From assembly GCF_000484695.1 (NCBI RefSeq), contig NZ_AXVR01000016.1, positions 26,913 to 90,912 of the forward strand: a stretch of DNA of 64,000 nucleotides. Direction: 5' to 3'. The notes beneath the pieces were generated by a model that worked only from the letters and a program-made list of their open reading frames with translations, was not told the origin of the DNA and ran no database searches. Shown piece after piece: positions 1-9,838 of the stretch (positions are counted from its first letter, which is position 1; each line of letters starts with the position of its first letter). Origin of the DNA: Salinispora cortesiana. GTDB taxonomy: Bacteria > Actinomycetota > Actinomycetes > Mycobacteriales > Micromonosporaceae. The translations under genes were made by a program, and so were the position numbers.

Positions 1-1058
1 TCGCACAGCAGGTCCAGTCCCGGCGGCCGGACGTGCTGGCGCTCGACGACGCCGCCGCCCGGGAGGTGTTCCGGGTCGAGGGCGTCGAGTTGATGTTCGC
101 TGAGATCAAGTCGTCGCTGCGTGACTTCGGCGTGGAGTTCGACACCTACTTCAACGAGAAGGACCTGCACGACCGGGGCGAGTTGGAGCTCACCCTGGAG
201 CGGCTACGGCAGCAGGGCCACATCTTCGAAGCCGACGGCGCCACCTGGCTGCGCACCACCGACTTCGGCGACGACAAGGACCGGGTGCTGCGCAAGTCCG
301 ACGGCGAGTGGACGTACTTCGCCGCGGACTGTGCCTACTACCTGGACAAGCGGGAGCGTGGCTTCGAGCGGGTCGTGCTGATGCTCGGCGCGGACCACCA
401 CGGCTACCTGGGCCGGATGAAGGCGATGGTCGCCTGCTTCGGCGATGACCCGAGCCGCAACCTGGAGATCCTTATCGGGCAGATGGTCAACCTGGTCCGC
501 GACGGGGCCCCGATGCGGATGAGTAAGCGAGCCGGCACCGTGGTGAGCCTGGAGGACCTGGTTGACGCGATCGGTGTGGACGCCGCCCGGTACGCGCTGG
601 CGCGCTACTCCACCGACTCGCCGATCGACATCGACATCGAGCTGTGGACCCGGGCCACCCGCGACAACCCGGTCTACTACGTGCAGTACGTGGCGGCACG
701 TACGGCGAGTGTCGGGCGCAATGCCGCGGAGGTCGGGCTGTCCCGGGGCGGCTCGGCGGACTTCCACCCCGAGCTGCTCGACCATGACAAGGAAAACGAG
801 CTGTTGAAGGCGCTGGCTGAGTTCCCCGCCGTGGTGGCCACCGCCGCCGAGCTGCGGGAGCCGCACCGGATCGCCCGGTACCTGGAGGACCTGGCCGGGG
901 CGTACCACCGCTTCTATGACAACTGTCGGGTGCTGCCACGGGGCGACGAGGAGATCACCGACCTGCACCGCGCCCGGCTCTGGCTCAACGACGCCACCCG
1001 CGTGGTCATCGCCAACGGTCTGCGGCTGCTCGGCGTCGCGGCCCCAGAGCGGATGTGA
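1..1058 (+). CDS. argS: Arginyl-tRNA synthetase, C-terminal part (5' end outside window)
   Basis: Charges tRNA-Arg with arginine in the cytoplasm. About 351 residues are visible, read from base 3; the N-terminal half with the HIGH motif lies upstream of the window. The KMSKS-type loop appears as MRMSKRAGT near base 530. It is followed by a typical class Ia ArgS stretch ([11 protein letters not shown]) and then the helical DALR anticodon-binding domain (about bases 790-950, [11 protein letters not shown]), ending [13 protein letters not shown]. lysA starts 57 bp downstream on the same strand; argS-lysA-hom is a common actinobacterial order. Nothing suggests the gene is broken. Confidence 0.95.
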   Translation, partial: AQQVQSRRPDVLALDDAAAREVFRVEGVELMFAEIKSSLRDFGVEFDTYFNEKDLHDRGELELTLERLRQQGHIFEADGATWLRTTDFGDDKDRVLRKSDGEWTYFAADCAYYLDKRERGFERVVLMLGADHHGYLGRMKAMVACFGDDPSRNLEILIGQMVNLVRDGAPMRMSKRAGTVVSLEDLVDAIGVDAARYALARYSTDSPIDIDIELWTRATRDNPVYYVQYVAARTASVGRNAAEVGLSRGGSADFHPELLDHDKENELLKALAEFPAVVATAAELREPHRIARYLEDLAGAYHRFYDNCRVLPRGDEEITDLHRARLWLNDATRVVIANGLRLLGVAAPERM

Positions 1059-1115
1059 CATGCGAGCGCGAGGAGTGAGCTTGCGAGCCCCGCAGTCGGG
1101 AAGCGGAGATAAGTA

Positions 1116-2528
1116 ATGCGTGCACACGAGGCCGGTGCCCTGCACGGGGAGATCGGCAGCCAGGGGGCGGCATGGCTGCGTGCCCCGCGGGACGTGAACG
1201 CCCTGCTGCCCGGGCTGTGGCCGCGTACCGTCAGCCGGGCGGCCGACGGCGCGCTCGCCGTCGCAGGCTGCTCGGTGCGGGATCTCGCGGCCGAGTTCGG
1301 CACCGCGGTGTACCTGCTGGACGAGGAGGACCTGCGGAGCCGCTGTCGGGATTTCCGTGCCGCCTTCCCGACCGAGGATGTCTACTACGCCGGTAAGGCC
1401 TTCCTCTGTCGGGCGGTGGCCCGAATGGTTGCCGAGGAGGGACTGTACCTGGACGTGTGCAGCGGGGGCGAGTTGGCTACCGCGCTGGCGGCCGGGATGC
1501 CGCCGGAGCGGATCGGCTTCCACGGCAACAACAAGTCGGCCGCCGAGCTGAGCCGGGCGGTGGAGGTCGGGGTGGGGCGGATCATCGTCGACTCATCCCA
1601 CGAGATCGACCGGCTCACCGCGTTGGCTCGCGAGTGGGGCGTCCGTCCCCGGGTGTTGGTGCGGGTCACCGTCGGCGTGGAGGCGCACACCCACGAGTTC
1701 ATCGCCACCGCGCACGAGGACCAGAAGTTCGGTTTCTCGCTGGCGGACGGCGCGGCGATCGCCGCTGTGCTGCGCATCCTCGACGAGGGCGTGCTGGAGC
1801 TACGCGGTCTGCATTCGCACATTGGGTCGCAGATCTTCGACGCGAGCGGGTTCGAGGTCTCCGCCCGCCGGGTGCTGGCGCTCCAGGCGCAGATCCGCGA
1901 CGCGCGGGGGGTGCAGCTACCGGAGCTGGACCTGGGCGGCGGCTTCGGCATCGCGTACACCTCGCAGGACGACCCGGCCACGCCGGCCGACCTGGCGAAA
2001 CGGCTACGCAAGATCGTTGACGGGGAGTGTGCCGCCGAGCGGCTGGCGGTGCCGCACCTGTCGATCGAGCCGGGCCGGGCGATCGTCGGCCCGGCCATGT
2101 TCACGCTCTACGAGGTGGGCACGGTCAAGTCGGTGCCGGTCGGTGCCGGCGGGGATGCGGCCGACGGGCGTCGTTGCTATGTGAGTGTTGACGGCGGCAT
2201 GAGCGACAACATCCGAACCGCGCTCTACGACGCGTCGTACTCGGCGACCCTGGCGTCCCGGGCGAGCGTCGCCGAGCCGGTGCTTGCCCGCGTTGTGGGA
2301 AAGCACTGTGAGTCCGGGGACATCGTGGTGAAGGATGAATTCCTGCCCGCCGACGTGCAGCCCGGAGATCTTGTCGCCGTGCCTGGCACGGGCGCGTACT
2401 GCCGGAGCATGGCCAGCAACTACAACCACGTGCCGCGCCCTCCGGTGGTCGCGGTGCGCGACGGTCGGGCTCGCCTGATCGTCCGCCGGGAAACCGAAGA
2501 GGATCTGCTCGCTTTGGATGTGGGATGA
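1116..2528 (+). CDS. lysA: Diaminopimelate decarboxylase
   Basis: PLP enzyme that decarboxylates meso-diaminopimelate to L-lysine, the last step of lysine synthesis. It has 470 residues, normal for an actinobacterial LysA. The Schiff-base lysine is K94 in YYAGKAFLCRA, the PLP-phosphate glycine loop is DLGGGFGIAY near residue 270, and the substrate/dimer motif CESGDIV is near 399. The ATG at 1116 was chosen because GGAG lies 8 nt upstream (1104-1107). The 3' end overlaps the hom start (ATGA), so translation of the two is probably coupled. Confidence 0.96.
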   Translation: MRAHEAGALHGEIGSQGAAWLRAPRDVNALLPGLWPRTVSRAADGALAVAGCSVRDLAAEFGTAVYLLDEEDLRSRCRDFRAAFPTEDVYYAGKAFLCRAVARMVAEEGLYLDVCSGGELATALAAGMPPERIGFHGNNKSAAELSRAVEVGVGRIIVDSSHEIDRLTALAREWGVRPRVLVRVTVGVEAHTHEFIATAHEDQKFGFSLADGAAIAAVLRILDEGVLELRGLHSHIGSQIFDASGFEVSARRVLALQAQIRDARGVQLPELDLGGGFGIAYTSQDDPATPADLAKRLRKIVDGECAAERLAVPHLSIEPGRAIVGPAMFTLYEVGTVKSVPVGAGGDAADGRRCYVSVDGGMSDNIRTALYDASYSATLASRASVAEPVLARVVGKHCESGDIVVKDEFLPADVQPGDLVAVPGTGAYCRSMASNYNHVPRPPVVAVRDGRARLIVRRETEEDLLALDVG

Positions 2529-3850
2529 CATCACCTGTGCGCTTGGCGCTGCTCGGCTGCGGCACGGTCGGCAGCGAGGTGGTTCGGCTGCTGCACTCGC
2601 AGTCCGCCGATCTCGCCGCCCGGATCGGTGCCCCGCTGGAGATCGCCGGCATTGCCGTCCGGCGGATCGGCCGGGACCGGGGGGAGCTGCCGGTCGATCC
2701 GGCCGTCTTCACCGCTGACCCGTTCGACCTGGTCAAACGGGACGACATCGACGTGGTGGTCGAGTGTGTCGGCGGCATCGAACCGGCCCGGAGCTGGCTG
2801 GTGGAGGCGCTGCGGGCGGGTAAGAGCGTGGTAACCGCGAACAAGGCGCTGCTCGCCGAGGACGGCGGGACGCTGCACGACGCGGCGGCGCAGGGCGGGG
2901 GCGACCTCTACTACGAGGCGGCTGTGGCCGGCGCGATTCCCCTGCTGCGCCCACTGCGGGAGTCGCTGCACGGGGATCGGGTCACCCAGGTGACCGGCAT
3001 CGTCAATGGCACCACCAACTTCATCCTCTCCGCCATGGACACCACCGGCGCCGGCTTCGCCGAGGCGTTGGCCGAGGCGACTGATCTGGGGTACGCCGAG
3101 GCTGACCCGACGGCCGACGTGGAGGGCTTCGACGCGGCGGCAAAGGCGGCGATCCTCGCCTCACTGGCCTTCCACACCCGGGTCGGCGCGGCGGATGTGC
3201 ACCGGGAGGGCATCACCGAGGTGACCGCCGCCGATGTCGCCAGCGCCAAGGCGATGGGCTGCACCATCAAGCTGCTCTGCATCGCGGCGCGGGGTATCGC
3301 CGCAGATGGCCGGGAGACCGTCAGCGTACGGGTGCATCCGGCGATGATTCCGCTCACCCATCCCCTCGCCAGCGTGGGCGACGCCTTCAACGCGGTGTTC
3401 GTGGAGGCCGAGGCGGCGGGGCAGCTGATGTTCTACGGGCCGGGTGCGGGTGGGGCGCCGACCGCCAGCGCGGTGCTCGGCGACGTGGTGGCGGTTTCCC
3501 GCAACCGGCTGGCCGGGGTCCGGGCGGCCAGTGAGTCCGCCTACGCCGACCTGCCGGTGCGGCCGATGGGGGAGGCGCTCACCCGCTACCACATCAGCCT
3601 CGACGTGACCGACCGACCCGGGGTGTTGGCGGCGGTGGCGGGCGTGTTCGCGCAGCACGATGTATCGATCGCGACGGTTCGGCAGGGCGCCGCGGGCAGC
3701 GGCATGGCCGGCCGGGACGAGGACGCCGACCTGGTCATCGTCACCCATGTCGCGCCGGACGCCGCACTCGCCGCGACGGTCCAGGAGTTGCGCGGGCTGG
3801 ACGCGGTCCGGTCGGTAGCCAGCGTGCTGCGGGTCGAGGGCAGCGCATAG
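2525..3850 (+). CDS. hom: Homoserine dehydrogenase
   Basis: Reduces aspartate semialdehyde to homoserine with NAD(P)H, the branch point to threonine and methionine. It has 441 residues. The N-terminal Rossmann motif is LLGCGTVGSEV (residues 9-19). The central catalytic domain contains GIVNGTTNFIL and the ADPTADVEGFDAAAK segment. A C-terminal ACT domain (about residue 357 on, YHISLDVTDRPGVLAAVAG) is the usual site of threonine feedback. The start overlaps the lysA stop by 4 bp. thrC follows after 39 bp, so lysA-hom-thrC look like one transcription unit. Confidence 0.96.
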   Translation: MTSPVRLALLGCGTVGSEVVRLLHSQSADLAARIGAPLEIAGIAVRRIGRDRGELPVDPAVFTADPFDLVKRDDIDVVVECVGGIEPARSWLVEALRAGKSVVTANKALLAEDGGTLHDAAAQGGGDLYYEAAVAGAIPLLRPLRESLHGDRVTQVTGIVNGTTNFILSAMDTTGAGFAEALAEATDLGYAEADPTADVEGFDAAAKAAILASLAFHTRVGAADVHREGITEVTAADVASAKAMGCTIKLLCIAARGIAADGRETVSVRVHPAMIPLTHPLASVGDAFNAVFVEAEAAGQLMFYGPGAGGAPTASAVLGDVVAVSRNRLAGVRAASESAYADLPVRPMGEALTRYHISLDVTDRPGVLAAVAGVFAQHDVSIATVRQGAAGSGMAGRDEDADLVIVTHVAPDAALAATVQELRGLDAVRSVASVLRVEGSA

Positions 3851-3889
3851 CTCAGTCCGGGCGGGACCGGGAGAGGCGGAGGAGAGGAC

Positions 3890-4939
3890 ATGTGGCGGGG
3901 TCTTATCGACGCGTACCGAGATCGGCTGCCGGTCACGGCGGCCACCCCGGTCGTCACCCTGCACGAGGGGAACACCCCGCTGCTGCCGGCGCCGGTGCTG
4001 TCGGCGCGGACCAGGTGTGAGGTCTATCTGAAGGTCGAGGGCGCCAACCCGACCGGCTCCTTCAAGGATCGGGGGATGACCGTCGCGGTCTCCAAAGCGG
4101 TCGAGGCCGACAACAAGGTGATCATTTGCGCCTCGACCGGCAACACCAGTGCCTCGGCCGCGGCCTACGCGGCGCGAGCTGGCCTGACCTGCGCGGTGCT
4201 GGTGCCACAGGGCAAGATCGCGTTGGGCAAACTCGCCCAGGCGTTGGTGCACGGTGCCCGACTGCTCCAGGTCAGCGGCAACTTCGACGACTGCCTGTCG
4301 TTGGCCGCCAAGCTCGCCCAGGACTATCCGGTGGCCCTGGTGAACTCGGTGAACACGGATCGTCTACACGGCCAGAAGACCGCCGCGTTCGAGATCGTCG
4401 AGGCGCTCGGCGCGGCGCCGGACATCCACTGCATGCCGGTCGGTAACGCGGGGAACATTTCTGCCTACTGGCTCGGCTACTCGGAGGAACAGGCGGCCGG
4501 AAATATCACCCGGGCCCCAAAACTCTATGGTTTTCAGGCCGCTGGCGCCGCGCCGATCGTCACCGGCCAGGCGGTGCGGGAACCAGCCACGATCGCCACC
4601 GCGATCCGGATCGGTAATCCGGCGAGCTGGCCGAGAGCGCTGGATGCCCGGGACGCCTCGGGCGGTCTGATCGCCGCGGTCACCGACCGGGAGATTCTGA
4701 CCGCGTACCGGCTGCTCGCTCGCGAGGTCGGGGTCTTCGTCGAGTTGGGTAGCGCCGCGAGTGTCGCGGGACTGCTCCAGCAGGCCGCCGCGGGCACGGT
4801 GCCGCCGGGTTCGACGGTTGTCTGCACGGTTACCGGTCATGGCCTGAAAGACCCGGAGTGGGCGATCTCGACCGCCCCGGCGCCGGTGACCATCGCCAAT
4901 GACCCCCTGGCTGCGGCCCGTTCGCTCGATTTGGCCTGA
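3890..4939 (+). CDS. thrC: Threonine synthase
   Basis: Converts O-phosphohomoserine to L-threonine (PLP fold type II). It has 349 residues, the short bacterial/actinobacterial class. The PLP lysine is K59 in [11 protein letters not shown], and the phosphate-binding loop is [12 protein letters not shown] near residue 183. A strong purine-rich ribosome site (GGCGGAGGAGAGG) sits just before ATG 3890. The next pathway gene, thrB, is not adjacent: two transporter genes occupy 5.1-9.7 kb between them, unlike the usual hom-thrC-thrB block. Confidence 0.95.
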   Translation: MWRGLIDAYRDRLPVTAATPVVTLHEGNTPLLPAPVLSARTRCEVYLKVEGANPTGSFKDRGMTVAVSKAVEADNKVIICASTGNTSASAAAYAARAGLTCAVLVPQGKIALGKLAQALVHGARLLQVSGNFDDCLSLAAKLAQDYPVALVNSVNTDRLHGQKTAAFEIVEALGAAPDIHCMPVGNAGNISAYWLGYSEEQAAGNITRAPKLYGFQAAGAAPIVTGQAVREPATIATAIRIGNPASWPRALDARDASGGLIAAVTDREILTAYRLLAREVGVFVELGSAASVAGLLQQAAAGTVPPGSTVVCTVTGHGLKDPEWAISTAPAPVTIANDPLAAARSLDLA

Positions 4940-5082
4940 GGGCCGGGGCTGGGCTCGCCCGCGGTACCGGCGAGCGAACTCGCGGGGTGCCGAGCCGAAC
5001 CCCGCCGTACCGGTGTAGAACCAGTACGGGACACTCGACTCACCCGCACCCAATTTTCCCGCATCAGGAGTGAGCCCAGCCG

Positions 5083-8000
5083 ATGTCGCTGCTCGCCAGA
5101 TTTAGTCTTGCCAATAGAGGGCTGATAGCCCTTGTCGCGGTGGTCACCACGGTGTTCGGAGCGTTCGCCGTACCGTCGCTGAAGCAGCAACTCCTGCCGT
5201 CGCTGGAGTTCCCGGCCGCCTTTATCGTGGCGGCCTATCCGGGCGCCGGTCCGGAGGCTGTTGAGTCACAGGTAACCGCGCCGATCGAGAACAGCCTGCA
5301 GGGCGTCACCGGGTTGGAGAAGATCACCTCCACCTCGCGCGAGGGGTCGGCGACCATCCAGGTTGAGTACGAGTTCGGTACCGATGTGGATGATGCGGTC
5401 AACCAGCTGCAGAGCGCGGTCAACCGGGTCGTCGAGCTGCCGGACGGGGTTGACCCGCAGGTCATTGCCGGCGGCACGGATGACCTGCCGGCGGTGGTGC
5501 TCGCCGCCTCCGGCGATGCCGACCAGCGGGCGCTCGGCGAGCAGCTGCGCAGTACGGTCCTGCCGGAGCTGGCCGCGATCGAGGGCGTCCGTACGGTCGA
5601 CCTGACGGGCGCCCGCGACGAGGTGGTGGTGATCACACCGGATGTGGCGAAGCTCACGGCGGCCGGGATTCAGCCCAGCGCCTTCGGCGGGGCGTTGCGG
5701 GCCAACGGCGTCGCCATTCCGGCCGGCGCGGTTGTGGACGGCCAGCAGACGCTCCCGGTGCAGGTCGGCACCCCGCTGGGCACCCTCGACGAACTGCGTG
5801 GTCTCATCCTCACCGTGGCGCCGGCTGCCCCGGTGCGCCTCGGCGACGTGGCGACGGTGGAGGAGCGGCTCACGCCGGTCACCGCGATCACGCGTACCAA
5901 CGGCCAGGAAAGCCTCGGCATCGCCGTAACCGCGACCCCGGACGGGAACGCCGTGAAGATCTCCCAGGAGATCCGGGACCGGCTCGCGGAGCTGCGCACG
6001 GCCTCCGGCGCCGAGCTGACCGTCGTCTTCGACCAGGCCCCCTTCGTCGAGAAGTCGATCAAGGGTCTCGCCACCAAGGGGCTGATCGGCCTTGTGATGG
6101 CCGCCTTGGTGATCCTGGTCTTCCTCCTCTCGGTGCGCTCCACCGTCGTCACCGCGGTCTCCATCCCGTTGTCGGTGCTGGTCGCGCTCATTGCGCTCTG
6201 GATCGGTGACTACTCACTCAACCTGCTCACCCTCGGCGCATTGACCATCGCCGTCGGCCGCGTCGTCGACGACTCGATCGTGGTGCTGGAGAACATCAAA
6301 CGACATCTCGAGTACGGCGAGTCCAAGCAGGAGGCCATCCGTGCCGCGGTCCGCGAGGTGGCCGGTGCGGTGACCGCCTCCACCCTCACCACGGTCGCCG
6401 TCTTCGCCCCGATCGCGCTGGTCGGTGGATTCATCGGGCAGCTCTTCGCGCCGTTCGCGATCACCGTCACGGTGGCGCTCCTCGCCTCGCTGCTGGTGTC
6501 GCTGACCCTCATTCCGGTGTTGGCGTACTGGTTCCTCCAACCGGCCGGCCAGACGGCGGGCGAGGCGGCGGTGCGCCGGGCGGCGGAGGAGAAGGAGCTG
6601 CGTAGTCCGCTGCAGCGCGCATACCTGCCGGTCATCGGCTTCGCCACCCGCGAGCGGTCGACCCGATGGATCACCCTCGGCCTCGGCGTCCTGGTCCTCT
6701 TCGGCACGTTCGGCCTCTCCCGCCAACTGGAGACGAACTTCCTCGACGACTCCGGCCAGGACACGATGACCATCACCCAGGAACTGCCGGCGGGCACCGG
6801 ACTGGCCGGAACGGACGCGGCGGCCCAACAGGTGGAGGAGGTGCTGGCCGAGACCGAGGGCATCGAGACCTACCAGGTGACGGCGGGCGCCGGGGGCAAC
6901 CCGTTTGCCGGTTCCGGCGGCAACAACGTGGCGACCTGGTCGCTTACCCTCGTGGATACCGACGCCGAGCAGATGCGCGCTGTCCTGCGCGAGAAGTTCG
7001 ACGGGTTCGGTGCCGAGGCGGGTGAGTTCCGGTTCGGGGCCGGGCAGGGCGGTGCCGCCGCGAATCAGCTCGAGGTGGTCGTACAGGCTACCGATCCGGC
7101 GACCCGGACCCAGGCCATCGACGCGGCGTCGGCGGCGATGACGGAGCTGCCCGGCGTCGAGGATGTGACCACCAGCGTGGCCACCCAGGTCGGGCAGGTC
7201 GAGGTCAAGGTTGATCGGGCGAAGGCGGCGGCGGCCGGGCTCACCGAGGCGACGGTCGGGCAGCTCGTCGCGCAGGTCTTCCGGGGTGCCCCGCTGGGGC
7301 AGCTGACGATCGAGGGCCAGCAGCGGGACGTGGTCCTGCAAACCGCCCAGCCGCCAGTGTCCATCGAGCAGTTGCGGGCGCTGCCGGTCGGTGCGGTCCC
7401 GCTGGGCGCCATCGCTGAGGTGAGTGAGGTTCTCGGCCCCCAGCAGATCACCCGGATCGACGGTGCGCGCAGCGTCTCGGTGACTGGCACGGCCACCGGC
7501 TCCGACCTCGGCGCGACCAGTCAGGAGCTGCAGGAGCGGCTGGACGCGATCGATGTCCCCGGGGCCACCTTCGTCATCGGTGGGGTCAGCGCGGACCAGG
7601 AGGAGGCCTTCGCTGATCTGGGGCTGGCGGTGCTCGCCGCGATCGCGATCGTCTTCCTGATCATGGTTGTGACCTTCCGTAGCCTGACTCAGGCGTTGAT
7701 TCTGCTGGTCTCCGTGCCGTTCGCGGCGACCGGCGCGATCGGGCTGCTGCTTGCTACCGGTACCCCGCTGGGCGTACCGGCGTTGATCGGTGTTCTCATG
7801 CTGGTCGGCATCGTGGTGACCAACGCGATCGTCCTGCTCGACCTGGTCAACCAGTACCGGGCGCAGGGCCTGGGGGTCCGGGAGGCGGTTGTCGAGGGCG
7901 GCCGGCGTCGGCTGCGCCCGATTCTGATGACCGCGGTCGCGACCATCTTCGCGCTGCTGCCGATGGCCCTCGGCCTCACCGGCGAGGGCGGTTTCATCTC

Positions 8001-8391
8001 GGAGCCCCTGGCGATCGTGGTGATCGGTGGTCTACTCAGCTCGACGTTGCTCACCCTGGTGCTGGTACCGACCCTGTACGTCATGGTCGAGCACGCCAAG
8101 GAGTCGATCCGGGACTGGCGGGCCGGTCGGCGGGGGACGCGGGCCGTGGCCGAGACCTCGGTCGCCACGTCCACCTCGGCTGCGCCGGCGGCCAGCGGGC
8201 CCGGTGCGGCCTCCCCGGCGGCCACCGAGCCGGGTGCGGCTGAGCCGGCAAGTCCAGGCGCCACCGCCACCACCACCGGGGAGGCGTCCGAACAACCGAC
8301 GCCCTCGCCGGCGCTGGTTGAGGGAACCGACCAGTTTGAGGTGCTGCGACTGCCCAGAAGCCGTACCTCGCCGCTTCCGCCGGCGGAGTAG
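5083..8391 (+). CDS. RND-family (AcrB/SwrC-like) efflux permease
   Basis: Large proton-driven inner-membrane exporter of 1102 residues. TM1 is near residues 12-35, followed by a porter-type domain. A first TM bundle carries VVDDSIVVLENIKRH, where the paired acidic residues match the TM4 proton-relay region of the HAE family. A second periplasmic-type domain and a second TM bundle (about residues 845-1010) follow. The last ~80 residues are a soluble Ala/Pro/Gly/Thr-rich tail. No membrane-fusion or outer-membrane partner is nearby, as expected for stand-alone pumps in Gram-positive bacteria. A perfect 16-bp terminator hairpin follows the stop. Substrate is unknown. Confidence 0.88.
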   Translation: MSLLARFSLANRGLIALVAVVTTVFGAFAVPSLKQQLLPSLEFPAAFIVAAYPGAGPEAVESQVTAPIENSLQGVTGLEKITSTSREGSATIQVEYEFGTDVDDAVNQLQSAVNRVVELPDGVDPQVIAGGTDDLPAVVLAASGDADQRALGEQLRSTVLPELAAIEGVRTVDLTGARDEVVVITPDVAKLTAAGIQPSAFGGALRANGVAIPAGAVVDGQQTLPVQVGTPLGTLDELRGLILTVAPAAPVRLGDVATVEERLTPVTAITRTNGQESLGIAVTATPDGNAVKISQEIRDRLAELRTASGAELTVVFDQAPFVEKSIKGLATKGLIGLVMAALVILVFLLSVRSTVVTAVSIPLSVLVALIALWIGDYSLNLLTLGALTIAVGRVVDDSIVVLENIKRHLEYGESKQEAIRAAVREVAGAVTASTLTTVAVFAPIALVGGFIGQLFAPFAITVTVALLASLLVSLTLIPVLAYWFLQPAGQTAGEAAVRRAAEEKELRSPLQRAYLPVIGFATRERSTRWITLGLGVLVLFGTFGLSRQLETNFLDDSGQDTMTITQELPAGTGLAGTDAAAQQVEEVLAETEGIETYQVTAGAGGNPFAGSGGNNVATWSLTLVDTDAEQMRAVLREKFDGFGAEAGEFRFGAGQGGAAANQLEVVVQATDPATRTQAIDAASAAMTELPGVEDVTTSVATQVGQVEVKVDRAKAAAAGLTEATVGQLVAQVFRGAPLGQLTIEGQQRDVVLQTAQPPVSIEQLRALPVGAVPLGAIAEVSEVLGPQQITRIDGARSVSVTGTATGSDLGATSQELQERLDAIDVPGATFVIGGVSADQEEAFADLGLAVLAAIAIVFLIMVVTFRSLTQALILLVSVPFAATGAIGLLLATGTPLGVPALIGVLMLVGIVVTNAIVLLDLVNQYRAQGLGVREAVVEGGRRRLRPILMTAVATIFALLPMALGLTGEGGFISEPLAIVVIGGLLSSTLLTLVLVPTLYVMVEHAKESIRDWRAGRRGTRAVAETSVATSTSAAPAASGPGAASPAATEPGAAEPASPGATATTTGEASEQPTPSPALVEGTDQFEVLRLPRSRTSPLPPAE

Positions 8392-8402
8392 CGGCCCTGG
8401 CC

Positions 8403-8439
8403 CGCGGACGCCCTCGACAGTTGGTCGAGGGCGTCCGCG
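8403..8439 (+). terminator. Perfect 16-bp stem-loop after the RND pump
   Basis: CGCGGACGCCCTCGAC (8403-8418) pairs without mismatch with 8424-8439 around a 5-nt loop (AGTTG), starting 11 nt past the stop codon. There is no T-run, as is common for GC-rich actinobacterial terminators. It should separate the RND pump from the MFS gene that follows. Confidence 0.8.
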
Positions 8440-8494
8440 CCGTTTCCGGGCCCCTGCTGTCCGCACGATGACCGAAGCGCGGCACGGCGGTGGA

Positions 8495-8500
8495 TAGGGT
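8495..8500 (+). promoter_or_regulatory. Candidate -10 box (TAGGGT) of a leaderless MFS mRNA
   Basis: TAGGGT is followed by exactly 6 nt and then the ATG at 8507. That spacing puts the transcription start at or next to the start codon, and no separate Shine-Dalgarno sequence stands at a normal distance. The -35 region is not recognisable. Confidence 0.5.
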
Positions 8501-8506
8501 TCGGGG

Positions 8507-9748
8507 ATGCCGTCCGTCCTCTCGGTCCTGCGTCGTAACCGGAATTTCCGCAAACTGCTCTTGGCCGAGCTGATGGTCTTCGGCGTTGACTGGTTCGTCA
8601 TGGTGCCGTTGCTGGTGCTCTTGCCGGCGTTGACCGGCAGCGGCGTGTGGGGTGCGCTGCTGCTGGCCATGGACACCGGCATCGTGGCGCTGCTGCTGCC
8701 GTACACCGGGGCGGTCGCGGACCGGTTCGACCGTCGCCGGATCATGATCGGAGCCAACATCGCCGCGCTGGTCGGCGTCCTGCTGCTGCTCGGCGTACGC
8801 GATGCCAACACCGCCTGGCTGGCGTTGGTCGGGATCGGGGTGGTGGCGGTAGCCAAGGCGTTCTACTCGCCGGCCGCCCAGGCCGCGCTGCCAAACGTGC
8901 TGGACCGGGACGAGTTGGCTGCGGGTAATGCGGTTGCGGGTTCGGCGTGGGGCACGATGACGATTGTCGGGGCGTCGCTGGGTGGTGTGCTGAGCAGCGC
9001 CACCGGACCGTACGTCGCCTTCTGGGTCGCCGCCGGCGGCCTGGTCCTGGCGGCGGTCCTGGCCGGGATGATCCGTCGGCCGCTGCAGGCTCCCCGAGAT
9101 CGGGACCGGCCGGTACAGCCGACCTGGGCGGCTGTTCGGGAGGCGCTCGGCTACATCGGCCACCGGCCCCGGGTGCTGGCGTTGGTGACGGTGAAGTCGG
9201 CGGTCGGTCTCGGTAATGGGGTGTTGACGGTCTTTCCCCTGCTGGCAGCGACCTATGGGGCAGGCCCGATCGGTGCCGGTCTGCTCTTCGCGGTACGTGG
9301 GGCGGGGGCTCTGGTCGGTCCGATCCTGATGCGACGGGTCCTGGGCAACCGGGCCTGGCTGCTGCCGGGCCTGGCACTGTCCATGTCGCTGTACGGGCTG
9401 GCCTATCTGGGCACCTCGGTGGTGAACTGGTTCCCGCTGGTGCTCGCGTTGGTCTTTGTGGCGCACTTCGCCGGGGGCAGTAACTGGGTCATGTCCAACT
9501 ACGCCCTCCAGGGCGAGGTCCCGGATCGGCTACGGGGGCGGGTCTTCGCCACCGACATGATGCTGGCGACCCTTGCCATCTCGGTGAGCCAGCTGGTGGT
9601 GGCATCGGTGATCGACGTGGTGGACGAACGGGTGGTGCTGGCCGGTGGCGGTCTGGTCACCCTGGTCTACGCGATCGGCTGGCGGGTGGCGACCCGCCGC
9701 CTTTCGCTGACCGGGCCGGTCGCCGATTCGGAGTCGGCGCTGCGCTGA
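8507..9748 (+). CDS. MFS transporter (putative exporter)
   Basis: A 413-residue polytopic membrane protein with about 12 hydrophobic segments. The cytoplasmic loop between TM2 and TM3 has the MFS signature-like GAVADRFDRRRIMIGAN (around residues 67-85). It resembles the Bcr/MefA-type drug-exporter branch of the superfamily; the substrate cannot be told from sequence. It is probably transcribed from its own leaderless promoter, separated from the RND gene by a terminator. thrB follows after 90 bp. Confidence 0.85.
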   Translation: MPSVLSVLRRNRNFRKLLLAELMVFGVDWFVMVPLLVLLPALTGSGVWGALLLAMDTGIVALLLPYTGAVADRFDRRRIMIGANIAALVGVLLLLGVRDANTAWLALVGIGVVAVAKAFYSPAAQAALPNVLDRDELAAGNAVAGSAWGTMTIVGASLGGVLSSATGPYVAFWVAAGGLVLAAVLAGMIRRPLQAPRDRDRPVQPTWAAVREALGYIGHRPRVLALVTVKSAVGLGNGVLTVFPLLAATYGAGPIGAGLLFAVRGAGALVGPILMRRVLGNRAWLLPGLALSMSLYGLAYLGTSVVNWFPLVLALVFVAHFAGGSNWVMSNYALQGEVPDRLRGRVFATDMMLATLAISVSQLVVASVIDVVDERVVLAGGGLVTLVYAIGWRVATRRLSLTGPVADSESALR

Positions 9749-9826
9749 CCTGCCGAGGGTTCTCCGCCCGCTATCTTCCCGACAGTCGGGCCGGGGGCGG
9801 TGGTTTGGAACGTCGGTGCGCGGTCC

Positions 9827-9832
9827 TAGCAT
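9827..9832 (+). promoter_or_regulatory. Candidate -10 box (TAGCAT) of a leaderless thrB mRNA
   Basis: TAGCAT is followed by exactly 6 nt (GAGCGC) and then GTG at 9839. This supports thrB having its own promoter now that it is detached from hom-thrC. The ATG at 9831 is out of frame with thrB. Confidence 0.5.
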
Positions 9833-9838
9833 GAGCGC

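Noticed and set aside
5083..9748. Mobile element carrying the transporters
   Set aside because: No transposase, integrase, terminal repeats, tRNA or attachment site is seen at either edge.
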